Made by a program: the position numbers and the translations under genes. Shown here in pieces: positions 1 to 12,883 of a DNA stretch of 64,000 bases (position 1 is the first letter of the stretch; every line of letters starts with the position of its first letter). This DNA comes from Wenxinia marina DSM 24838 (GTDB lineage: Bacteria > Pseudomonadota > Alphaproteobacteria > Rhodobacterales > Rhodobacteraceae), in NCBI RefSeq assembly GCF_000379485.1, contig NZ_KB902276.1, forward strand, positions 62,001 through 126,000. The letters are read 5' to 3'. Below the pieces are notes generated by a model, which was not told where the DNA came from, did no database searches, and saw only the letters and a list, made by a program, of their open reading frames with translations.

Positions 1-1696
1 TGTCCCCGTCGGACTGGTCGAGGGCGAGGAAGGTCTGGGCCACGTACCAGACGAGGTTGGGGTTCAGCCGCTCTGGCGCGAAGCCACGACAGATGCGGAA
101 CCAGGCGCCGAACGCCTCCGGGGCGCGGGTGATCGCGGCGATGCGCATCCGCGCGTCCTCGCTCCGCTTGGTGTCGTGCGAGGAGGTGAGCGTCAGGCCG
201 TGGGGCATCCTCTCGGCGCGTCGGGACATCGCCCGGTGGAAGCCGTCGATGCCGAGCGAATCGTCGTCGGGCTCGCTGCCGACCTCGTTGGCGGAGAGCA
301 GGCGCACCTCGCGGTAGAAGGCGGTGTCCTCCTGGCTCTTGGCGACGGCGGCGCCGGTGACCTGCTGCAGGCGCAGCCGGAAGGCGGCGGTCTCCTTTGT
401 CGGGCGTGTCAGGACCTCGGCGAGGAAGGGCAGGGCGCCCGGGTCGGTCAGCCGCGCGGCCGCCTCGGCGGCGGTGCGGCGGACGAGGGCGGCGTCGGCC
501 TGCGACACCTCGCCGTCCGTCATGTAGGTGCGGTAGCGCGGGAAGGCCGCGATGAAGGCGAGGAGGGCCTCTCGCAGCGTCTCGGGCCCCAGCTCGCAGC
601 CGACGGGGTCGTCGGCGGCGATGGCGGCGAGCTGGCGCTGCAGCGTCCATAGCTCGGCCGCAAGGTCGTGGGTCATGATCTGCCGCCGCGCCCGGTGCAG
701 CACGTCCTCGACCGGGTCGGTGCGGCCGGTGGCGGCCCGGTAGGCGTCATCGACGGCATCGAGGCCGTCGGCGTCGGTCAGCAGCCGGCTGAAGGCGCGG
801 GCGGCGACGTAGCCGGTCGTGCCCTCGATCGGCCAGTCGCGGGGCAGCGTCTCGGGGCCGGAGAGGATCTTCTCGACCCAGATCGGGGTGTCCGGCAGGC
901 GTCCGCGCAGCCGCGCGAGGTAGCCGGCCGGATCGGCGAGGCCGTCGATGTGGTCGATCCGGATGCCGTCGACGATGCCGCTGTCGACGAGGTCGAAGGT
1001 CAGGCGATGCACGTCCTCGAACACAGCCTCGTCCTCCACCCGCACGCCGATCAGGCCGGTGACGTTGAAGAAGCGGCGGTGGCTGAGGGCGTCGCTTTCC
1101 GTCCGCCAGTGGACGAGGCGCCAGGGCTGAGCGGCGTGGAGGGCGCGGAGCGCTCCGGCGTCGCCGCCGCGGGCGCCGTCGATCTCGGCGCCGGCGGCGA
1201 GGGGCACGCGCAGGCCGCCGTCGATGACCAGCACGGGACCTTCCTCGTCGTCCTCTACGGCGAGCTTGCCGTCCGCCAGCACGTCCTCGAACGGCGCGGT
1301 CAGCCAGGGCAGGCGGATGCGCTCCTCCTCGGGGTCGAGGTCGAAATGACGCGCATAGCGGCTGTCCGGGCCGCGGCGCAGGACGTCGCGCAGCCACGGC
1401 GTCTCGACCGAGAAGGCCATGTGGTTCGGCACGATGTCGAGGACGAGGCCGAGGCCCTCCGCCTTCAGCGCTGCCGACAGCCGCTCCAGCCCCGCGCGGC
1501 CGCCGAGGGCCGGGTCCACTTCGCCCTGGTCGGTCACGTCGTAGCCGTGGGTGGAGCCGCTCTGCGCTGTGAAGAGAGGCGAGGCGTAGAGGTGGCTGAT
1601 CCCCAGCCGGGCGAGGTAGGGGGCCAGCGTGGCGGCGCGGTCGAAGTCCATCCCGCCGCGGAACTGCAGGCGGTAGCAGGCGGTGGGGAGGGTCAT
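1..1696 (-). CDS. treY: Malto-oligosyltrehalose synthase TreY (3' end outside window)
   Basis: TreY isomerises the reducing-end alpha-1,4 bond of a maltodextrin to an alpha,alpha-1,1 bond, making maltooligosyl-trehalose for TreZ in the cytoplasm. The visible 565 residues open with MTLPTACYRLQF, the usual TreY start, followed by ARLGISHLYASPLF and a GH13 first motif (DIVPNHMA). The catalytic-nucleophile motif GIRIDHIDG is near residue 240. The family is about 700-950 aa, so roughly a quarter or more lies beyond the left edge. The ATG overlaps the malQ stop in an ATGA, which fixes the start and makes this the last visible gene of the trehalose/glucan operon. Family assignment is secure; intactness of the C-terminus cannot be judged. 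Confidence 0.93.
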   Translation of the reverse strand, partial: MTLPTACYRLQFRGGMDFDRAATLAPYLARLGISHLYASPLFTAQSGSTHGYDVTDQGEVDPALGGRAGLERLSAALKAEGLGLVLDIVPNHMAFSVETPWLRDVLRRGPDSRYARHFDLDPEEERIRLPWLTAPFEDVLADGKLAVEDDEEGPVLVIDGGLRVPLAAGAEIDGARGGDAGALRALHAAQPWRLVHWRTESDALSHRRFFNVTGLIGVRVEDEAVFEDVHRLTFDLVDSGIVDGIRIDHIDGLADPAGYLARLRGRLPDTPIWVEKILSGPETLPRDWPIEGTTGYVAARAFSRLLTDADGLDAVDDAYRAATGRTDPVEDVLHRARRQIMTHDLAAELWTLQRQLAAIAADDPVGCELGPETLREALLAFIAAFPRYRTYMTDGEVSQADAALVRRTAAEAAARLTDPGALPFLAEVLTRPTKETAAFRLRLQQVTGAAVAKSQEDTAFYREVRLLSANEVGSEPDDDSLGIDGFHRAMSRRAERMPHGLTLTSSHDTKRSEDARMRIAAITRAPEAFGAWFRICRGFAPERLNPNLVWYVAQTFLALDQSDGD

Positions 1697-3510
1697 TCCG
1701 TCTCCGGTCCGGGCCGTTCGGCGCGCATGAGGGATGCGGTGGCGACGAAGGCGGGGTGGTCCGCGATCGTCTCCACCAGCGTCGGGCTGCGGGGCTGCCA
1801 GTTGGGGTACTCGTCGAGGGTGCCGGGCACGTTCGTCGGTGCCTCGGGACCGACGAGGTCGGCGAGGCGCACTCCCGCCAGCAGGCAGGGCGTGCGGGCG
1901 AGGAAACGGTGGGCGGCGTCGAGTATGCCCGGCGGCAGCTCGTCGGTGTCGGGATCGACGGGGCCGTCGAGGAGTCCCGCGCTGCGCAGGCATGCGATCA
2001 GCGCCGCCCGTTCCTCGCGCCGGTTGGCGGCGTCGGAGGCGGACTGCGCGGCGTCGACGAGGCCGAAGGTGCGCCGCCGCTCCACGTCCTCGCCGCGCCA
2101 CCAGGCCGAAAGGACGGGCAGGTCGTGGGTGGACAGGCAGGCGAGCGCGGTGCGGGGATAGGCGGAGGCCGGCTTGAACCCGGTTTCGTCCTGCTCGAAC
2201 ACCAGGATGCGGTAGGACAGGACGTTCGCGCCCGACATCGTCCGGCGGAAGCCGGGGGGCACGAAGCCGAGATCCTCGCCGATCACCAGGGCCTGATGCT
2301 CGTGGCTGAGGTCGGCGAGCGTGCGGACGAGGTCGGCGAACGGGTAGCGCAGGTGCGTGCCCTCGGCGGGGCCGGCGCCCCACGGGATCAGGAACAGCTG
2401 CCACAGCGCCATCGCGTGGTCGATCCGCAGAGCGCCGGCGTCCTGCATCTGCGCGGCGATCATCTCGCGGAACGGCTCGAAACCGGCGGCCTGGAGCGCG
2501 GTGGGCGAGGGGGCGGAGAGGCCCCAGTCCTGGCCCTCGGCCGCGAACATGTCGGGCGGTGCGCCGACGCCGAGGCCGGGAAGCGCGGCCGCGGCGCCGG
2601 ACCAGGTGGACGAGCCGTCCGGTGCCTCGCCGACGGCGAGATCGAGGTAGAGGCCGATCCGCATGCCGGCGGCGTGCGCCGTCGCGGACGCCTCGGACAG
2701 CTGGCGGCGCGCGATCATCTGCAGCCAGACGTGGAACAGGGCATCGTCCGCGAGCTCTTCGGACAGCAGGGCAACCTCGGCGCCTTGCGGGTCCTGCAGC
2801 GCCTGCGGCCATGCGTGCCAGCCGGCACCATGGCCTTCGGCGACCATACGGGCCGAGATCGCCTCGAACAGGGCGTGCAGGCGCAGCGGTCCGCCGCCGG
2901 CTTCGGCAAAGGCCGCGAGGCCCTCGCGCTCCGCCCCCGCGTCGAAGGCGGCGCGCAGGGCGCCGATCTTGACGCGGGCGAGGGCGGGATAGTCGAGGAG
3001 CTCGGCCTCCCGCAGCGCCGCGACCTCCGCCGGCTCGGTCACGCCGTCGACGCGGTCGGGGGCGATGTAGAGCGGGTTCAGGAACCGCCGGTTGGACGGG
3101 AAGAACGGGCTGCGCCGGTGCGGATCGGACAGGAAGAGGGCGTGGACGGGATTGATGCCGAGGAAGTCGGCGCCGGCTGCGCCGCAGGTCCGCGCCAGTA
3201 CCGCGAGGTCGGCGAAGTCGCCGATGCCCCAGTTCCGCGCCGATCGCAGCTCGTAGAGCTGGCAGAACACGCCCCAGCCGGGCGCGGTCTCCAGCGTCGG
3301 CGGCAGCCAGCAGCGGACGTCCTCCGGCAGGTCCATCTCGCACGGGGCGGCTGGCCCGCCCGGAGGCGCGTCGGGATCGACGCCGAGGCCGTCGAGGATC
3401 AGCCGCAGGGTCGTCTCGGGCACGGCACGCCCGGCGCCGCCGAACGGATCGTCGTAGGACAGCGTCAGCCCGTGGTGGCGGGCGAGGCGGTGCAGCTCGC
3501 GCTGGCTCAT
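1693..3510 (-). CDS. malQ: 4-alpha-glucanotransferase (amylomaltase) MalQ
   Basis: A 605-aa GH77 enzyme that moves alpha-1,4-glucan segments between maltodextrins. Here it probably lengthens short chains released by GlgX so that TreY can use them. Visible motifs are WGIGDFADL near the N-terminus, the nucleophile region GALRIDHAMALW, the acid/base region VIGEDLGFVP and the third carboxylate in CLSTHDLPVL. Length fits the bacterial MalQ group without a long N-terminal extension. The start overlaps the end of treZ and the stop overlaps the start of treY, each by 4 bp (ATGA), which suggests translational coupling. The first ~70 residues are less conserved. Confidence 0.93.
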   Translation of the reverse strand: MSQRELHRLARHHGLTLSYDDPFGGAGRAVPETTLRLILDGLGVDPDAPPGGPAAPCEMDLPEDVRCWLPPTLETAPGWGVFCQLYELRSARNWGIGDFADLAVLARTCGAAGADFLGINPVHALFLSDPHRRSPFFPSNRRFLNPLYIAPDRVDGVTEPAEVAALREAELLDYPALARVKIGALRAAFDAGAEREGLAAFAEAGGGPLRLHALFEAISARMVAEGHGAGWHAWPQALQDPQGAEVALLSEELADDALFHVWLQMIARRQLSEASATAHAAGMRIGLYLDLAVGEAPDGSSTWSGAAAALPGLGVGAPPDMFAAEGQDWGLSAPSPTALQAAGFEPFREMIAAQMQDAGALRIDHAMALWQLFLIPWGAGPAEGTHLRYPFADLVRTLADLSHEHQALVIGEDLGFVPPGFRRTMSGANVLSYRILVFEQDETGFKPASAYPRTALACLSTHDLPVLSAWWRGEDVERRRTFGLVDAAQSASDAANRREERAALIACLRSAGLLDGPVDPDTDELPPGILDAAHRFLARTPCLLAGVRLADLVGPEAPTNVPGTLDEYPNWQPRSPTLVETIADHPAFVATASLMRAERPGPETE

Positions 3511-5267
3511 GTCCCGAGCCAATGGACGGCCGAGATCGGGCCGCCGGGCGCTCCGACACGGTGCAGCTCCTCCCCCGTGGCCGGGGGCAGGTCGCGCGGC
3601 TGGTCCTCGAGGTTGGCGCGCAGCTGCAGCAGCGCGCCGCCGCCGAGCCGCCAGTCGACGGCGATCGCGCCCTCGTCGGCCTTGAGGACCGTCCCGCAAT
3701 GCGGCCCGGCCCCGGCGAGAAGTGGCACGATCCGCTCGCGGCGCAGGGTCAGCAGGTGCCTTGTCCGGTCCAGCGTCGCGCGATGGTCGTCGTCCGAGAG
3801 CTTGGCCCAGTCCAGCTTCGACGCCTCGAAGGTGGAGCGCGCGATCGGATCGGGAATCGAGGAGGTATCGGCCACGGTGAAGGCGGAAAAGTCCGCGAAC
3901 TCGCGACGGCGTCCCTCGGTCACGGCCCGGGCTAGATCCCCATCGAACCCGGCGAAGAAGCAGAAGGACCGGGTCTCGCCGTACTCCTCGCCCATGAACA
4001 TCAGCGGGATGTGGGGCGACAGCAGCAGGATGGCGGTCAGCGCGTCGACCATCCGCGGCGAGGCAAGGTTGCACAAGCGCTCGCCGAAGGCGCGGTTGCC
4101 GATCTGGTCGTGGTTCTGCAGGAAGTCGACGAAGGCCGTCGGCGGCTGGTGGCCCGAGGTCTTGCCCCGCACCTTGCCGCTGCGGTCGGGCTCGCCCTGA
4201 TAGGCGAACCCTTCGGCAAGCGTCCGTGCAAGATGTGCCCATTCCTTCTGGGCGAAATCCGCGTAGTAGGCCTCGGTCTCGCCGGTGGCGATCACGTGAG
4301 CCACGTTGTGAAAGTCGTCGTTCCATTCGGCGGTGTGCAGCGTGACGCGCCCGTCCTCGCGCTCGTGCAGGTGGGTGACGTTGCGGGAATCCTCGGTCGT
4401 CAGGTGCACCGGGCGGCCCGGCAGGGCGGCGCGGAGTTCGCGGGCGAACTCGATCAGCACCTCCTCGTCCGAAGGGTCGTCGATGTGGTCGATGGCGTCG
4501 AGCCGGAGCCCGTCGAAGCCGAACTCGCGCAGCCAGTAGAGGCCGTTCTCGATCATGAACCGCCGGACGGGCTGCCGCTCGAAGGCGATCGCGCCGCCCC
4601 AGGGAGTGTCCTTCTCGTCGTGGAAGAAGTCCGGCGCGTAGGCGTGCAGGTAGGACCCTTCGGGGCCGAAATGGTTGTAGACGACGTCGAGCAGGACCAT
4701 CAGCCCGCGCTCGTGCGCGGCGCGGACCAGCGCGCGCAGGTCGTCGGGCGTGCCGTAGGCCGGGTGCGGCGCGTAGAGCAGGACGCCGTCGTAACCCCAG
4801 CCGCGGTCGCCGGCGAACTGGGCCACCGGCATGATCTCGATGGCCGTGAAGCCGGCCTTCGCGATGTGGTCCAGGCGGTCGATGGCGGCCCGGAAGGTGC
4901 CCTCGCCGGTGAAGGTGCCGACATGCAGCTCCAGGATGGCGGCCTCCTCCCACGGGCGCCCGGACCAGCCGGCCCACGGGTCGTCGGCGGGCGGCGCGGT
5001 CAGCAGCGACGGGCCATGCACGTCGCCCTGCTGGCGGCGGGCGGCGGGGTCCGGCACGGCCATCCCGTCCGGCAGGACGAACGAATAGGGCGCGCCTTCC
5101 TCGGCCTCGACCTCCAGCCCGAACCAGCCGTCGCCTTCGGCCTCCATCGGCCGGTCGGCGGCGCCGAGGCGCAGGGAGAGGCTGTCGGCACCGGGCGCCC
5201 AGAGGCGGAGGTGCCAGTGGCCGGGGCGGGTGGGCACCGCGCCCCATGCGGGGCGGCGGTCAGTCAT
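3507..5267 (-). CDS. treZ: Malto-oligosyltrehalose trehalohydrolase TreZ
   Basis: A 586-aa GH13 hydrolase that cuts trehalose from the maltooligosyl-trehalose made by TreY. An N-terminal CBM48-like beta-sandwich (HWHLRLWAPGADSLSLRL) is followed by the catalytic barrel. That carries LDVVYNHFGPEG, the nucleophile motif GLRLDAIDHI, the acid/base in HLTTEDSRN and LQNHDQIGN, which are TreZ signatures rather than GlgB or GlgX ones. The ATG lies 8 bp inside the end of glgX, and the stop overlaps malQ by 4 bp. Keeping treZ, malQ and treY adjacent is common where glycogen is turned into trehalose. Confidence 0.95.
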   Translation of the reverse strand: MTDRRPAWGAVPTRPGHWHLRLWAPGADSLSLRLGAADRPMEAEGDGWFGLEVEAEEGAPYSFVLPDGMAVPDPAARRQQGDVHGPSLLTAPPADDPWAGWSGRPWEEAAILELHVGTFTGEGTFRAAIDRLDHIAKAGFTAIEIMPVAQFAGDRGWGYDGVLLYAPHPAYGTPDDLRALVRAAHERGLMVLLDVVYNHFGPEGSYLHAYAPDFFHDEKDTPWGGAIAFERQPVRRFMIENGLYWLREFGFDGLRLDAIDHIDDPSDEEVLIEFARELRAALPGRPVHLTTEDSRNVTHLHEREDGRVTLHTAEWNDDFHNVAHVIATGETEAYYADFAQKEWAHLARTLAEGFAYQGEPDRSGKVRGKTSGHQPPTAFVDFLQNHDQIGNRAFGERLCNLASPRMVDALTAILLLSPHIPLMFMGEEYGETRSFCFFAGFDGDLARAVTEGRRREFADFSAFTVADTSSIPDPIARSTFEASKLDWAKLSDDDHRATLDRTRHLLTLRRERIVPLLAGAGPHCGTVLKADEGAIAVDWRLGGGALLQLRANLEDQPRDLPPATGEELHRVGAPGGPISAVHWLGT

Positions 5268-7359
5268 CGGCCGGGGCCTCCAGAACGATCATGGAGCGGG
5301 GGCCGAGCGTCAGGTTCGAGGAGTCCACGACCGGCGCGTCGGTGGGGTCGGCCACGCCCTCGGCGGTGTCGATCAGGCGCGCCCACGGCCCGACCTTGGG
5401 CTCGGGCACGGTGAAGGGCACGTCCTCGTGGCTGGCGTTGAGCATCAGGTACACGTTGGTGCCGCGCTGGTGCAGCATCAGCCCCACCGCCTTGGACAGG
5501 CCGTTGTCCCAGTCGCCCGGCTCCATCGGGGTCCCGTCGGGGCGGAGCCAGCGGGCATAGCGGTTGCCGCGGGCGTCGGGGCCGGAATGCAGGTACCGCT
5601 CGGCGAGGAAGAGGCCGCGGGTGTTGCGGATCTCGAGCACCCGCCGCACGAATTCCTCGAACGCCTGCTGCCTCTCGTCCGGCGACCAGTCCAGCCAGTT
5701 CATCTCGCCCGGCTGGCAGTAGGTGTTGTTGTTGCCGTCCTGGCTGCGGCCCCGCTCGTCGCCCATCAGGATCATCGGCGTGCCCTGGGACAGCAGCAGC
5801 GTCGTCATCATGTTGCGGCGCTGGCGGTCGCGCAGGGCGATGATCTCGGGATCGTCCGTCGGCCCCTCGACGCCGCAGTTCCAGCTGAGGTTGTGGCTGT
5901 GGCCGTCGCGGTTGTCCTCGCCGTTCGCCTCGTTGTGCTTCTCGTTGTACGAGACGAGGTCCATCAGCGTGAAGCCGTCGTGGGCGGTGATGAAGTTCAC
6001 GCTCGCCCAGGGGCGGCGGCCGTCGTGGCTGAACGTGTCGGCCGACCCGAGCATGCCGTTCGCCAGCTTGGGCAGCAGACCGTCGTCGCCCTTCCAGAAG
6101 GCGCGCGTGTTGTCGCGGTACTGGTCGTTCCACTCCGCCCAGCCGGGGGGGAAGTTGCCGACCTGGTAGCCGTTGGCCCCGGTGTCCCAGGGCTCGGCGA
6201 TCAGCTTGACGTTGGCGAGGACGGGGTCCTGGCGCGTCGCCTCGAGGAACACGGCGTGCTGCGAGAAGGAGTCGCGGTCGCGGCCGAGCGTGGAGGCGAG
6301 GTCGAAGCGGAAGCCGTCGACGTGGCACTCCTCCACCCAGTAGCGCAGGCTGTCCATGACCATCTGCAGAACACGCGAATTCTTCATGTTCAGCGAGTTG
6401 CCGGTGCCGGTCGTGTCGAAATAGTAGCGGGGGTCATCGGCGAGCGTGTAGTAGGACGCGTTGTCGATGCCGCGGAAGGACAGGGTCGGGCCCTGCTCGG
6501 ACCCTTCGGACGTGTGGTTGTAGACCACGTCCATGATGACCTCGATCCCCGCCTCGTGCAGGCGGCGGACCATCAGCTTGAACTCGTGCAGGCTCTCGTT
6601 CGGCGACAGGTACCGCTGGGCGGGCGCGAAGAAGCCGAGCGTGGCGTAGCCCCACCAGTTGACCAGACCTTTGTCGGCGAGGTGGCCCTCGTCGTAGAAG
6701 GCCTGCACCGGCAGCAGCTCCAGCGAGGTGACGCCGAGCTTCACGAGGTGGTCGATCACCCGGGGATCGGCGAGGCCCTCGAAGGTGCCGCGCAGGTGCG
6801 GCTCCACCTCGTCGTTGCCCATCGTCATGCCGCCGACATGGGCCTCGTAGACGATGGTCTTGGCCCACGGGATCTCGGGCCGAACGTCGTTGCCCCAGGT
6901 GTGGGCGGTGTCGACGACCATGCATTTCGGCATCACGAACGCGCTGTCGCGGCGGTCGAAGGACAGGTCCTTCTTCTCGTGCCCCATCCGGTAGCCGAAC
7001 AGGGCGGGGTGGGAGCGCAGGTTGCCCCGATGCTGCAGGGCGTAGGGGTCGAGGAGCAGCTTGTTGGGATTGAAGCGGTGCCCTGCCTCGGGCGCGTAGG
7101 GCCCGTGGACGCGGTAGCCGTAGAGCTGCCCGGGCCTGACGTCCGGCAGGTAGCCGTGCCAGACCTGATGGGTGAACTCGGGCAGTTCGATCCGCTCGAT
7201 CTCGCGCTTGCCGCGGGAGTCGAACAGGCACAGCTCCACCTTTTCGGCGTGGGCCGAGAACAGGGCGAAGTTGGTCCCCGTGCCGTCCCAGGTCGCGCCG
7301 AGTGGCACGTCCGACCCGGCGAGGATGCGGCGGTCGGACAGGACGGCAGGAGACTGCAT
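5260..7359 (-). CDS. glgX: Glycogen debranching enzyme GlgX
   Basis: A 699-aa GH13 isoamylase-type enzyme that removes alpha-1,6 branches from glycogen or limit dextrin, giving linear chains for MalQ and TreY. It has the N-terminal CBM48 fold (GATWDGTGTNFALFSAHAEK), DVVYNHTSEG, the nucleophile motif DGFRFDLAS, the acid/base motif LIAEPWD and FITAHDGFTL. The ATG at 7359 is preferred because GGAG overlapping the glgB stop lies just upstream and homologues start close to this point; the reading frame continues further 5' without a good site. It starts 5 bp after glgB, the only non-overlapping junction inside the operon. Confidence 0.94.
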   Translation of the reverse strand: MQSPAVLSDRRILAGSDVPLGATWDGTGTNFALFSAHAEKVELCLFDSRGKREIERIELPEFTHQVWHGYLPDVRPGQLYGYRVHGPYAPEAGHRFNPNKLLLDPYALQHRGNLRSHPALFGYRMGHEKKDLSFDRRDSAFVMPKCMVVDTAHTWGNDVRPEIPWAKTIVYEAHVGGMTMGNDEVEPHLRGTFEGLADPRVIDHLVKLGVTSLELLPVQAFYDEGHLADKGLVNWWGYATLGFFAPAQRYLSPNESLHEFKLMVRRLHEAGIEVIMDVVYNHTSEGSEQGPTLSFRGIDNASYYTLADDPRYYFDTTGTGNSLNMKNSRVLQMVMDSLRYWVEECHVDGFRFDLASTLGRDRDSFSQHAVFLEATRQDPVLANVKLIAEPWDTGANGYQVGNFPPGWAEWNDQYRDNTRAFWKGDDGLLPKLANGMLGSADTFSHDGRRPWASVNFITAHDGFTLMDLVSYNEKHNEANGEDNRDGHSHNLSWNCGVEGPTDDPEIIALRDRQRRNMMTTLLLSQGTPMILMGDERGRSQDGNNNTYCQPGEMNWLDWSPDERQQAFEEFVRRVLEIRNTRGLFLAERYLHSGPDARGNRYARWLRPDGTPMEPGDWDNGLSKAVGLMLHQRGTNVYLMLNASHEDVPFTVPEPKVGPWARLIDTAEGVADPTDAPVVDSSNLTLGPRSMIVLEAPADD

Positions 7360-7364
7360 GTAGG

Positions 7365-9583
<2,219 letters not shown>

Positions 9584-9587
<4 letters not shown>

Positions 9588-12500
9588 TCGGACGCTCCCG
9601 TGTCGTCGGTGAGGGCGAGAAGGCCGCGGAGCGGGATGTCGATCCAGTCCGGCCGCATCGCCAATTCGTAGCCGACCTCGTAGGCCGCCTTGTGGATGAG
9701 GAAGAGATCGAGGAGGGCCTCCTCGAACTCACGGTCGGACGGGTGCAGCGAGGCCCCCGCCATCGTGTCGCGATAGGCGCCGAGGAAGGCGCCCTGCGTC
9801 GCCTGCCGCCAGTCCTCGACTCCGCGCATCGTCGTCTCGGCGTCGGCGCCAAGCTCGATCCGGCGGCGGGCGGTGGACCACAGCGCATAGTCGAAGGACC
9901 GCAGCATCCCGGCGACGTCGCGCAGCGGCGTGGTCCGGGCGGTGCGTTCCTCCAGCGGCCGGGCCGGCTCGCCCTCGAAGTCGATGATCATCACGTCGGT
10001 CTGCACGACGAGGACCTGGCCGAGGTGGTAGTCGCCGTGGATGCGGCTCTGCCCGCCCGACGGCTCCATGCCCTTCAGCGCCGCGAGGCGGTCCTTCAGG
10101 ATGCCCCGCCGCTCCAGGACCGCCTCGGCCAGCTCGCGGCCGGGGGAGGGCAGGTCGGCGGCGCGGGCGGACAGGCGGTCGAGGTGGCCGTCCAGCTCCC
10201 CGGAGACGGTATCGACCAGCGCCGACAGGTCGTCCGCCGTCAGCGGCTCCTGCGCGAAGGCGCTGCCCGGCTCGCCGCTGGCGAGCGCGAGGTGCAGCTC
10301 CGCCGTGCGCTGGCCGAGGACGGTGCCGAGGTCGAGCGGTCCGCCCATCACCGGCGCGTCGCCCTCGTCGGCCGGCTCGGCCAGGTCCAGCCGCTCCATG
10401 TCGCGCTCCAGCGCCTCGGTTACGTAGGTCCAGGCGTCGCCCTGGTTGCGCACGAACTCGGACGCGGCGGCGAGGGTGGTGACGGTGCCGTCAGCGTCGA
10501 TCCAGTCGACCGTGCCGAGAAGCGCCGGCGTCGCCTCGAACGCCGTCTCCTCGGTGAGGAAGCGGCCGACCTCGATGTCGGGCTGCACGCCCTTCTGCAG
10601 ACGGCGGTACAGCTTGAAGATCACGGCGTCGCCGAACGCGATGGAGGCGTTGGACTGCTCGGCCGACAGGAGCCGGGGCTCGCCCGGATCCTCGTCCACG
10701 TCGGCGAGGCCGGACAGGGGCCGGAACTCCACCCGGCCCTCGCCGGCCTCCAGCGTGTCGCCGGCCCGCAGGCTCGCGAGCAGCGACTTCGCCATCTCCT
10801 CGTCCTTGGCGCCATCGAGGATCGCGCCGACGCGGTTCGCCTGGCGCAGCTTGGCGAGCGTCGCCGGCAGGCGCGGTCCCATCGTCAGGGCATCCTCGCC
10901 CCAGACGGCCGACAGCGGCAGGAAGTAGCGCTGCGTCTCGCCGCCGACGCTGACGTCGGCGACCGACAGCATGTGCCGCCCGCCGCCCAGCTCGGCCAGC
11001 TGGTGCAGCTGCACTCCGTCGATGCGGCTGTCCTTGGCGGCGAACCAGCGCTGCAGCGGCAGGTAGTCGCGCAGGGTCTGGCGCTGGAACTGCGCCGCCG
11101 ACGTATCGGCCAGCGCGCCGGACAGGCGGCCGTTCCGCGTGGTCAGCGTCAGGAAGTCCGGCAGCATCTGCGTGTAGGGCGTGTGCCAGGAGGGCGCCTC
11201 CTCCTCCCCCGCCAGCAGGAACCAGTAGAAGCCGTAGGCGGGCAGGGTCAGCAGGTACGGCAGCTCGCCGATCGGCGGGAAGGCCGACTGGCCGGTGAGC
11301 TCCACCGGCACCCGGCCCTGATAGGCGGACAGGTCGATCTCGGCCGCCTGCGCCTGCCGGCTGACGTTGGCGACGCACAGCACCGTCTCGTCCTCGGTCT
11401 TGCGCAGGAAGGCGAGGACCTTGCGGTTGCGCGGATACAGCAGCTCGATCTCGCCCCGGCCGAAGACAGGGTGGCGCTGGCGCACCGCGATCATCCGCTT
11501 GATCCAGTTCAGCTGCGAGGACGGCGCGGCGGCCTGAGCCTCCACGTTCACCGCCTGGTAGCCGTAGATCGGGTCCTGGATCGTCGGCAGGAACAGCTGC
11601 TGCGGATTGGCGCGGGAGAAGCCGGCATTGCGGTCGGCGGACCATTGCATTGGGGTCCGCACCCCGTCGCGGTCGCCGAGATAGTAGTTGTCGCCCATAC
11701 CGATCTCGTCGCCGTAATAGACGACCGGCGTGCCCGGCATGGAGAAGAGCAGCGAGTTCAAGAGCTCGATCTTGCGCCGGTCGTTCTGCAGCAGCGGCGC
11801 GAGGCGGCGGCGGATGCCCATGTTGATCCGCGCCCGCTTGTCGGACGCGTAGAAGTTCCACAGGTAGTCGCGCTCGCGGTCCGTCACCATTTCCAGCGTC
11901 AGCTCGTCATGGTTGCGCAGGAAGATCGCCCATTGCGACTGTTCGGGGATCGCCGGCGTCTGCCGGATGATGTCGGTGATCGGGTAGCGGTCCTCCTGCG
12001 CCACGGCCATGTACATCCGCGGCATCAGCGGGAAGTGGAAGCCCATGTGGCATTCCTCGCCGTTCTCGCCGAAGTAGGGCCGCGTATCCTCGGGCCACTG
12101 GTTCGCCTCGGCCAGCAGCATCCGCCCGGTATAGTGCTTGTCGAGGTCGGCGCGGATCGCCTTCAGCACCTCGTGCGTCTCGGGCAGGTTCTCGTTGTTG
12201 GTGCCGTCGCGCTCCACCAGGTAGGGGATCGCATCGAGGCGGAGGCCGTCGACGCCCTTGTCCAGCCAGAAGTGCATCGTGTCGAGCACGGCTTCCATCA
12301 CTTCGGGATTGTCGAAGTTGAGGTCCGGCTGGTGGTCGAAGAAGCGGTGCCAGTAGAACTGCTCGGCGACCGGGTCCCACGTCCAGTTGCTGTCGTGGGT
12401 GTCGTTGAAGATGACCCGCGTCTTGTCCATCCAGCGGGAGGGGTCGTCCGACCAGACGTACCAGTCCCGCTCGGGCGAGCCCTTGGGCGCGCGGCGGGCG

Positions 12501-12883
12501 CGCTGGAACCATTCGTGCTGGTCGCTCGTGTGGTTGATGACCAGCTCGGTGATGACCTTGAGGCCGCGGCGGTGCGCCTCCTCAACGAAGCCTTCGAAAT
12601 CCTCCATGGATCCGTAGGACGGGTTGATCGCCTTGTATTCGGCGATGTCGTAGCCGTCGTCGCGCAAGGGGGAGGGGTAGAAGGGCAGGAGCCACACCGC
12701 CGTCGCGCCCAGCTCCTGCACGTGGTCCAGCCGGCTCATCAGGCCGGCGAAATCGCCGATGCCGTCGCCGTTGCTGTCCTGGTAGGCCTTCACGTGCAGC
12801 TGGTAGATCACCGCGTCCTTGTACCAGTCGGCGGCGGTCGCTTCGGGATCGGCGGTCAGGAGTGTCTTGTCTGCGATGTTCAT
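9584..12883 (-). CDS. treS: Trehalose synthase/maltokinase fusion TreS-Mak
   Basis: A 1099-aa two-domain protein. Residues ~15-560 are a GH13 trehalose synthase that interconverts maltose and trehalose, with [10 protein letters not shown] (Asp217), [12 protein letters not shown] (Glu259) and [11 protein letters not shown]. Residues ~590-1090 are a maltokinase that makes maltose-1-phosphate for GlgE. They begin at [16 protein letters not shown] and carry the kinase-like catalytic motifs [11 protein letters not shown] and [12 protein letters not shown]. Fusion puts trehalose-to-maltose isomerisation and phosphorylation in one chain, feeding the adjacent glgE. The ATG at 12883 lies 4 bp inside glgE; the long frame extending upstream is glgE antiframe sequence and is not part of the protein. 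Confidence 0.95.
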